A DNA stretch of 64,000 bases, taken from positions 90,269,901 through 90,333,900 of the forward strand of contig CM034531.1 in assembly GCA_020002185.1 (NCBI GenBank), in the 5' to 3' direction. The DNA comes from Paraescarpia echinospica (Eukaryota; Annelida; Polychaeta; Sabellida; Siboglinidae). This document shows positions 55,339 through 64,000 of this stretch, one piece after another; position 1 is the first letter of the stretch, and each line of letters starts with the position of its first letter. The position numbers and the translations under genes are program-made. The notes below the pieces were generated by a model. That model had not been told where the DNA came from. It searched no databases and saw only the letters and a program-made list of their open reading frames with translations.

Positions 55339-57745
55339 CACCCTACTAGCACCCACACAATCAGCAGATAATCTGTTCCATTCATTTACAGTCCTTTGTG
55401 AAAATGAGAACTTCCTTATATCTAATATTATATACACTGCTCCTTTGCTAATGTAGCTTCATGTCCTCTAGTCCTTCTATCTTTCTTAACTGAAAGAAAA
55501 CTATTTCTATAAATATTTTCATAACTATTCATTATTTTAAACACTTCTATCTGATCTTCTCTCAATATCCTGGTCTCTAGTGTTGTTAAGCCGCATTTTT
55601 TAGGCGTATTTCATAACTAAGATCCCTCAGTTTTTGTATCATTTTAGTAGCTCTCCTCTGTACTCTTTCTAGCATATCTATGTCCTTCCTGCGATGTGGC
55701 CTCCACGCTTGAAAACAATATTCTAAATTAGGCCTAACAATTGTTTTGTACATTGGTATTATTAGCTCTTTTTCCTTATACGTTATGTTTCGCTTAATTA
55801 ATCCAAGGATTTGTTTTCCCTTTGAAGCAGCAATACCTCACTGCTCCGAAACATTCATATCAGCACTAATGGTTAAACCTAAGTCATTTTCTTTTACAGT
55901 AGTACTTAGTACAGAACCTCCCATTGTATATTGTACATCTTCGTTCCCATGTCCTGTGTGGAGGCATTTACTTTTCCCAAAATTGAAGAATATTTGCCAT
56001 TTTTCAGACCATTTTATCAACCTGTCAAGATCATCTTGTAAATGTTGTCTATCTCCATCACTTTTAATCCTTCTAAACACTTTTGTATCATCCGCAAATT
56101 TCAACACCTTACTTGTTATATCGTCATCCAAATCGTTGATATATATATTAAGAATAATATAGGTACCAATACTGATCCCTGTGTACCCCACTCAAAACTG
56201 ATTTCCAGTTTGAAGCCTCCCCATCACCTACTACCCGTTGTCTTCTGTCAATTAGCCATTTTTCTATCCAGTTAATTAAACCATTTCCTATGCCATGGGC
56301 CTTTTGTTTAAGCATTAACCTTTGATGTGGCACTTTGTCGAAAGCTTTCTGAAAATCTAGGTAGATGATATCTACTGGTGATCCCTCGTCTACCCACTTA
56401 GTGATATCTTCCAATAAACATAACATATTTGTTAAGCATGACCTCGCTTTTAGAAACCCATGTTGAGATGGGTTTAACAAGTAATTTTTAACAAGAAAAT
56501 CCACCATGTGATCTTTAATTAGTCGTTCTAAAAATTTGCAAATCACTGACGTTAAACTCACTGGTCTGTAGTTCTCTGCCTTGTTTCTGGAACCTTTTTT
56601 AAATAACGGTATAATGTTCGCTTCTTTCCATTCTAAGGGAACCACGCCCTCTTCTAAAAACAAGTTGAAAACTTTGGCAAGTGGAATGCTAATTTGCTCT
56701 ACAATTTCTAATAGTAGTTTGGACAGAATCCCATCCACTCCAGGTGATTTATTATCTTTCATAGCCCTAATTTTCTTGGCTACCATTTCCGGTGTTATAA
56801 TTAACTGTCCTCAATAGTCTGATTCTGCCCTCTTGAACTTAGCCTCTGGTACTAGCAGTGAACTAATATCTTCCCTGGTAAATACTGAACTAAAATACTC
56901 ATTCAGGTCTTCTGCCATTAAGAATCCCTCTGATATTATATTTCCAACACTATCTTCTAGAGGACCGACCTTATCCTAAACTTTCTGTTTGCAACGAACA
57001 TATGCATAAAAACTATTGCTGTCTTGTTTTATATTACAAGCTAATTTTTTTTCGTAACTTTTCTTCGAATTTCGAATTTCAGTTGTAGCTTGGTTTAGTG
57101 CTTCTTTATAAATGTTGTAGCCTTCGTCATTTCCAGTACGTCTATATAACTTCCACATTCTTTGTGTGTACTTAATTTTTCTAATGGCTTCTTTCAATAA
57201 AAATTGTTTTCTTTCTGGTCCGTTTCCCTTGTTTTTGGAAGGGAACACATTTATCTACGATGCACTCTATTTCATTCTTTAAGATATTCCAGCATTCTGT
57301 TGCTGTCTTATTCTTCAGTGTGTTATTCCAGTCTATCTTTGCTAAATTTTTCCTCATTTCCTTATATCTTCCTTTGTGGAAATTTCTCCTGAACTGCTTT
57401 TTATTATTTCTTTCTGATTTTACTTTGATGGTAAAATGTATCTGGTTGTGATCACTACTTCCCAGAGGCTCACATAATTTAACATTGTCAACTAATTCAT
57501 TCTGTGAGGACAAAACTATGTCTAACACATTCTCACCCCCTGGATGGCTCTAGCACGTGTTGAGAAAGGAAACTGTATTGTACTAAATCTAAAAACTTGT
57601 GGTCCTCACTCCCCGTACTCTGTAGAGATTTCCATTGTATATGACCATGGTTAAAATCTCCCATTATAATACAGTCCCGTTTGCTAACTTCCCTTATAGC
57701 ATTTTGTACTTTTTCGTTCTCACCTAAATTATTCCATAACTTTGT
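55339..57745 (-). mobile_element. LINE (jockey/CR1 superfamily), 5'-truncated, interrupted by S3
   Basis: On -, remnants run in order from an endonuclease end (a GDFNHGH-type motif near 57,650 and LGSSDHNQIHF at about 57,450) through RT (SPGVDGILSKLLLE, NYRPVSLTSVICKFLERLI, IYLDFQKAFDKVPHQRL) and the catalytic FADDTKVF (about 56,090) to NRLSADCVGAS beside the S3 border. The family copies itself by target-primed reverse transcription. Frames are broken at about 57,540, 56,970, 56,820, 56,180 and throughout the last 500 bp. The 5' end is truncated near 57,745. Together with 45,154-45,309 it forms one element split by S3. Confidence 0.85.
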
Positions 57746-58470
57746 AACTGTGATTGAAAAGCGCTCTTCGGTCAGTGCCTATTGGCAATAACTGCGTTAG
57801 CGCATAACAATTATGGTACGCAATGGCCTTTAAGTTGAGGGAAGCCTTCATTTTAGCTTTTACGTCTTCGATAAATCTAGTTTAATACAGCCATTCAATT
57901 CTTCTTTTATTATAAGTACATAACCCCACTGTTAAATAGTAGTATCAACTCAAGTGACATGTACTTCACAAATGCGCTAATCATCAATATAATTTAAAGC
58001 GATGTCAACTAACATCACCAATTCACTCGAACATTCAACGACAACTAAAATTAAAATGTAGGCGGCATGAAGACGTTAAACCCAAAAGAAGTTCGGCCGC
58101 AATACTACCTGTTTTTGTTTGCGCGGCTAGTATACTTCCGCCAGAGTATACATAATTTTCAAGCATAAGAATTTTGGATTGCTTCACTGTAAACAATACC
58201 AATACCACTGGCACATATAGTAGCCAACCTGGGATCCCAATTTAATGACCACTCTATTCGATCAATTCCTCAATGATATGGACATGTTATTTGTGAGACA
58301 ACAATGGAAACCAAGAAATTACATATTGTAATTGTAAACTCTCTACGACCATTACATAAAAAATACGGTCTTAGCCTTTGGCAGTCTCTATCCAGTTGTT
58401 TCCAGAGCTCGGCAACGTTCTATTAACTGATTAATATGTATAAATTGTGGTTACAATATTATGGTCTTAT
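57746..58470. other. Host intergenic, no gene seen
   Basis: AT-rich sequence without a credible ORF or RNA gene. Confidence 0.5.
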
Positions 58471-58622
58471 GATATCTCATTAAATGCATCACCTGTCGCA
58501 TGGCTACATGAGTATCACCTTCTTTCCCCGCACCGTCCGTGACTGGAACGATCTGCCCCCAGAAACCGTCCAGTCCACCACACTTGGCATCTTCATTCTG
58601 AGGGAGTCAAGACACATCTAAC
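58471..58622 (+). mobile_element. C-terminal relic of a second LINE
   Basis: The + frame reads HLSHGYMSITFFPRTVRDWN and DLPPETVQSTTLGIF then a stop. FFPRT-R-WN-LP is the typical C-terminal end of many invertebrate LINE ORF2 proteins. Nothing upstream is recognisable. Confidence 0.6.
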
Positions 58623-61600
58623 CACCTATTTGGGGGCCTGGTGTACCATTAGCTTGCTCTGGGGCCCACGTGCCCCGGCTTACCGGGGGACAGACGTCCG
58701 GCTCGTCGGTAGCCATTTATGTATATGCTTAGAGGCTGCCTTGCATTTTGTTTATACTTATACTTATACCCTATTCTTTGTTCATGCTTTCTTTCTACTT
58801 TTTCCAAACCCCATGCTGCGCAAATCTGATATTCTCCCCCACACGTCAGTGATTGTCAACTAATACGACAGATGCACATAAATGGAAGAAGAAGCCTTTT
58901 TTAGAATATTATCGCCAAACCAACCATTCTGGCACCAGGGTGCTTTTTGACCCCAGTGGTTCTTTTATCTGCAGAGATTTGAGTCAGGTCAGATATTATC
59001 TCCAAGCCATCACAGATCTTGAGAGCCAGGTTTATACACCAAATATCATGCATGCCCGGTCCTGATTTGGACCTCATGGCGCTGTCATACCAGGTGGATG
59101 TGCTAACCACTACACAATCTCAATGAATGATTAAGCGCTATGATAAGGATTACATATATATAATTTATCTGTGTTTATATTTTTGCACCGATAAATAAAT
59201 ATACAACAAAATACAAGACAATGGAATAGCTTCTTTGTCCAGTTGCCATTTCGAGTGTTCTTTTCTATTGCAATCTTGCTGAACCTTGTCAAAAACCGTA
59301 TCGAAGAATCGGTTGATGACGAATATGTATAGTTGTAAGGTTTCTCTCCTCTTCGTGTACTTAGCGTACGTGTCTTCCTTTCTTCTTTCCTTCAACGGTT
59401 TTGGCGCTGCGCAATGTATTGATAAGACGGGAGTCTTACCTCACAAATTATTGTTGCTCGCCAAGGGTCTGATACTTTGTCAATAAATTAGACAAACACT
59501 CGTTTCCGCATCCATCATTGTTTTACATACGCCTGAACGTCAACGGCTTCTTGTTTTTCGTATACTTGTAATCTAAAGTGTCTGGAATTTTAGAGTTCTA
59601 AACATAAAGCAAAATATAAATCGACATGGTTTATAATTGCCGACATTTCGGTAGTCCTAAAATGTGGGGACCATTTTCGTAGTTACCCGCGGAGAGCGTT
59701 AAACATCCTCCCTTTTGTATAATAAGTGCCGCCCTCCTCGAAGTGTCAATATAGTCCCCCTTGAAGCAAAACTGACTTGACGCTAGGCCAAGTCTAGGGA
59801 GCGCTTTCAAGCTAGGATAAATCGAGACGCCGGGTAGCGCGCCTGTTGAAATTATGGCGCTACGCATGTGCAGTAGTGTTTCGTCATACTGTGCGGACGG
59901 AGGTGGATCGTGGCTGCACACATTTGCATAAATACATGTTTCCGGAAAACTCTTAAATCCAGGACAAGCTTTCAAGGGCGGTGAACATCCGTTCTAAAAA
60001 GTACCCAAAGTGAGGCCAATGCGGTGAACTTCCGTCGTAGAAATACGCTACCACCCTATTAGTCAAACACCGAAAATGCAATGGGAGGCGATCGTCCTCT
60101 CACTGAAAACAAACACTCTCGTACCACACTCGAGTGCTCTAAGCTGACCAAGGATAATGCCATCCATTTGTTTGCCTTTATGTAACTGTGAATCTGGAGT
60201 TTCTGTTAAACGCCTACAACTTTCCTCTAATAAGTAATAATTATCTAATTAGCCACGGCGGTTCTTTACATAGTGAGATTGTAAGCAATGTTATCAATGC
60301 GATGCATGTTTGATTAAAGACAAAATATGCAACTGATCACAAATGTGTTACCTTCTAGGTGATTTGTAATTTATGTTACGTTGTTGAGGCTCTACTCTTG
60401 TATAATATTCACGTATCTGACACTACTTACCAGAATGTGACATTATACATAATTATCTAACGCTGAGTGTCTAAATACGTACCATCTAGTCGAATATTCA
60501 CGGGGCTACTTCTCAAAAGCAAAGTCCAAACATAGACGCCGTCAAGTTCTTCAACTTCACACATAATGTAAATTAAGAATGTGTTGTTGGGTCAACACCA
60601 TTATCGTACACATACACGTAAGCAGTCAAGTGTGGATGGGTTTTCGAAATGCGAAGGTTAAGTGTTTAGTGTGATTCACACACACTCTGTCATATATCTC
60701 TGTCACAAGCAGTTAAAGGCACAAGCACCTCGGCTGGGTCCATGCACAATTTTGACTCGAACACATGTAAGTATTAATTCTGTTTGACGCCAAATGTACT
60801 GTGTTTCTTGCTAATCAAGTGTGCTGGAGTGAGCCTCCTTGCGTTGTGAGTGTGTATATATAGTAAGTAAGTAAGTAAGTAAATCATTTATTTCCAACAT
60901 TTAACATTACACGTCACAATTAAACAAATACAATGTTGAATGTGGAAAGGGGGTGAACAGAAGTACAATACTTATCAGTGGTTCAACCCCCAACCATTTT
61001 AGGTGCTTGCGATGTAAATACAATATGTTTTTATAGAGTAAAGATTTACCAATCAAAAATATATAACAACAAATATAAAATAGCTCCAGCCACAACCCGG
61101 GAATGATATCACGCCTCTATTAATTTGCCACCTGCATTAAATGTCACGTATCTTTAATGAACCATCGAGTCCGCCGTACAAAGTCCGATTGTCTACGCTG
61201 CGTGCGCATCTCGACCGTTGCAGCATAGCCAATTGTTGTGTGCGTGTGCTTACGACTACGATTCCCCAGTCTTACGACGAGCCAGCGGCAATCATTGCGA
61301 TTGAACATGTTCAACCGGCACGGCTGGCGCTGATTGGCAATCTTAGATAATTAGGCGGTGTGCGGCACTTCCCGACTATGTTTTTTCGAATCGTAAGGAT
61401 TTAAGGAATTTAATACAATGATAACACGCCTACGCGAAATGAAGGTCAACGTCAAACAATTTGCAATAATATGTATTATGTTTTGTGTTTAATTCGCGCT
61501 ATTTGTCTACATTACAAGAATAAAAGATCACCTAAATCCACGAATTGGAATATTTCCATTTTTGAAGATAATGCTAATAGTCAACCTGTCATTTCTTGCG

Positions 61601-62560
61601 CACTGAAATGCATAGTGGGACGTTTTGTTAAAAAAGCTTCTCTGTTTTTATACAAATCATAAGATTGATGTATGGCGTTAGCAAGGTTGTTATGTTCAAT
61701 GATGCATAACATTATGTAAGTTTACACTAATTGTGAATAGAAGTAGCGTCGGGTTATTTGTCATTATATTGAAATGTAGGGGAATCAGTTAATTCTGACT
61801 GTATGCATACTTTTCTTTGTTCATTTCAAGCAAATGTTGAATTCCACGAGTGAGGTAGTTGGTGGGTTTATTCAGTGATCCTTGAAATATAACTGAAATA
61901 TACAGTATAGTCACAGTCATCTGTTAAACAGATTTACAAATAATTGCTATCGACTGGCAGAGATACATTTGTTATGTACGGACACACACACAATGTAATG
62001 ATCAATCTAAACAAAACTGCAGTTGTAGTTATGATGTATTTTTAGATGTACAACATGACTAAATTGCCAAGACAAAAGTCCACCTAAACCTACGCGATAA
62101 ACATTATGATGATAATTAAAAATGGAGAAATATCACTCAGGGTTCCTTTATTATCTTTGAAACATACGGGAAACGCTTGATTTTAAGCTCTATCACTTAA
62201 GTTTTTTGCACAGTTCATACAAATGATGTAGGCAACTTGTAAGGGTGTTGATTTGGTTATTCAGCGATCCATAATATATATCTATATCTGCAATGAGCAG
62301 TATATCTAGGATTCTAAACGTATTCTTCTAAACATAATATTATTGGCAAATAATCAATTTTGACCACTCGACACATATTTCTTTAGGAAAAACAGGTATA
62401 ACATGTTTTCCAAGTTTAAACAAATAGCAATTGTAATTATGGTACATTTGTATGCGTACCGTATATATGTATGACTATATTACGATAATAAAAGTCCGCC
62501 CGAATCCATATGATGAACATAGCTGTTTTGATAATAGTTAACAGTGGCGAAAGGTTGCTG
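58623..62560. other. Host intergenic, no gene seen
   Basis: ORFs stay below about 115 codons and lack domains. A (GTAA)n run is at about 60,861-60,880, and a longer dispersed repeat may begin there (ATTTATTTCCAACATTTAAC). Confidence 0.5.
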
Positions 62561-63145
62561 CGGGAGACCTTTTCACATTGATACGTATATACAGGGGGAG
62601 ACGTTTTCACATTGATACGTATATACAGGGAGAGACGTTTTCACACTGATACGTATATACCGGGAGAGACGTTTTCACATTGATACGTATATACAGGTGG
62701 AGATCTTTTCACATTGATACGTATATACAGGGGGAGACCTTTCCACATTGATACGTATATACAGGGGGAGACCTTTCCACATTGATACGTATATACAGGG
62801 GGATACCTTTTCACATTGATACGTATATACAGGGGGAGACCTTTTCACATTGATACGTATATATAGGGGGAGACCTTTTCACATTGATACATATATATAA
62901 GGGGAGACCTTTTCACATTGATACGTATATACAGGGGGAGACCTTTTCACATTGATACGTATATACAGGGGAGACCTTTTCACATTGATACATATGTATA
63001 GGGGGAGACCTTTCCACATTGATACGTATATATAGGGGGAGACCTTTTCACATTGATACGTATATATAGGGGGAGACCTTTTCACATTGATACGTATATA
63101 CAGGGGGAGACCTTTCCACATTGATACGTATATATAGGGGGATAC
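62561..63145. repeat. 34-bp tandem repeat (about 17 units)
   Basis: The unit is GGGGGAGACCTTTTCACATT followed by GATACGTATATACA. ORFs of 60-80 codons across it are repeat artefacts. Confidence 0.95.
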
Positions 63146-64000
63146 ATTTGTTTAGGTTGTATAACTTATAGTGTTTGCACAATTCAAAAACTCGATGCAC
63201 ACCACTCAGCGGTATTACTTGTTTGATCAATGAGCTGTACTAAATATTCTGCAATGAACAGTATTGGCACAATCGTCTTCTAAAAATATTGCATATAATA
63301 AACTTGCTCGAGCAACATTTGTTTTCAAATGGCACATATTGTAATCATAATGTACATTATCAACTTCAATAAATTGCAATTGTAATTTTTTTATTTGTAT
63401 TATGCCTAATTTAGCAAAGCAAAACTACGACTACATTTTCGATTTGATTTTTTGGTAATTTCAATAACAAGTGGAAGGTCACTGCGGGCCACCTTTTCAC
63501 CTTTAAACTTGATGTACCCGCTTTTCACGGGCAGCAGAACTTAATCTGTTTGCATATTTCATATAAGTTAACGTTGGCATGAGAACATATTATTAATGTA
63601 ACTATGTTGAATAGCGTAGTTTGAATTGCAATCTAAGCAGATATTTATATAATCACAATCTATGTACACTTTTTTAAATGACACATATAATTGTTTTTAA
63701 CGGCAACTTTCCCTTCGCTGCGTCACAACTAACCACGAAGTTACTTGTTTACGCAGTAGCAGTGAACTGTTCTAGAATTTAGATTACGTTGGTGTATCCA
63801 ATAATACTAAAATGTATGGTGAATATCAGAATAGCGCTAGGTGCGGCGGCCAGTCGTAGGCCAGTCACAACCTTACGATCATATGCGATTGGGCTACGAC
63901 GGTCGAGATGCGTCGCAGTGTAGACAATCGGGCATTGTGCGGCTAGTTTTATCATAACGTTAGTTATGCAACATAATACCTCTTTGTAAAAGGAATGTTT
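63146..64000. other. Host intergenic, no gene seen
   Basis: AT-rich; one degenerate unit-like CCACCTTTTCACCTTT occurs near 63,490. Nothing else supported. Confidence 0.5.

Noticed and set aside
56148..56786. Reverse transcriptase ORF as an active LINE
   Set aside because: The frame breaks at the GVPQGS-type region and again before the C-terminus, the 5' end is missing and S3 interrupts it.
1..64000. Integrase, packaging ATPase and penton genes of a Polinton
   Set aside because: No DDE, Walker or penton-like sequence was found. Copy A is cut by the window edge and copy B by the inverted duplication, so absence from the virus cannot be concluded.
1..64000. tRNA, rRNA or snRNA genes
   Set aside because: No cloverleaf or conserved rRNA/snRNA sequence was recognised by eye; a covariance-model scan would be decisive.

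Overview
This is eukaryotic DNA, very probably from an invertebrate animal. It holds decayed LINE retrotransposons, tandem satellites, spliced genes with TATA boxes and AATAAA signals, and two scaffold gaps of exactly 1,000 N. I cannot fix the species or phylum. No intact host gene is recognisable. Almost everything from 1 to 55.3 kb comes from endogenous copies of a protein-primed linear dsDNA virus of the Polinton/adintovirus (adenovirus-like) type, or from derivatives of it. The viral genes are described here as old, broken copies.

Layout. (1) 1-11.5 kb is virus copy A. A small basic virion protein, an F54H12.2-family major capsid protein and an adenain-like protease lie on +. A family B DNA polymerase, a multi-exon gene of unknown function and an RPA-like ssDNA-binding protein lie on -. 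A divergent promoter block separates the RPA-like gene from a spliced early-type gene on +, and subterminal repeats follow. (2) 11.5-19.2 kb holds host-type sequence with 40-bp repeats, then element S1: 101-bp repeat arrays around a palindrome, a promoter and a wrecked gene. (3) After the gap at 19,218-20,217 the same order repeats as S2 (20.2-28.56 kb). (4) 25.87-48.0 kb is a giant inverted repeat with arms of about 7.9 kb and a 6.26-kb spacer. The arms carry part of S, the 3' end of a LINE, a 44-bp satellite and the end of virus copy B (RPA-like and early genes). The spacer carries copy B's multi-exon gene, polymerase, an intact protease ORF and the last 77 codons of the capsid gene. (5) 45,310-55,332 is S3, an almost fully palindromic element of about 10 kb (gap included). 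It is inserted in a LINE, with 5'-AGTAG...CTACT-3' ends and a 5-6 bp target duplication. (6) 55.3-57.7 kb is the rest of that LINE. From there to 64 kb is host intergenic DNA with a second LINE relic and a 34-bp tandem repeat.

How the parts relate. Gene content and order (capsid and protease converging on polB) give a virion and replication module: capsid, virion protein and protease on one side, polymerase and RPA-like protein on the other. No integrase, packaging ATPase or penton is visible; copy A runs off the left edge of the window. Each S element keeps only the last 32 codons of polB plus its 3' flank, placed at the centre of a palindrome. S and virus ends share a subterminal motif. My main inference is that S is a palindromic, defective-genome-like derivative of this virus family, able to insert with a target duplication and carrying its own strongly marked promoter gene (two TATA boxes, CRE, heat-shock-element array).

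Cautions. Both gaps are placeholders, and sequence beside them is duplicated. The large duplication and palindrome may be partly assembly products and need long-read support.
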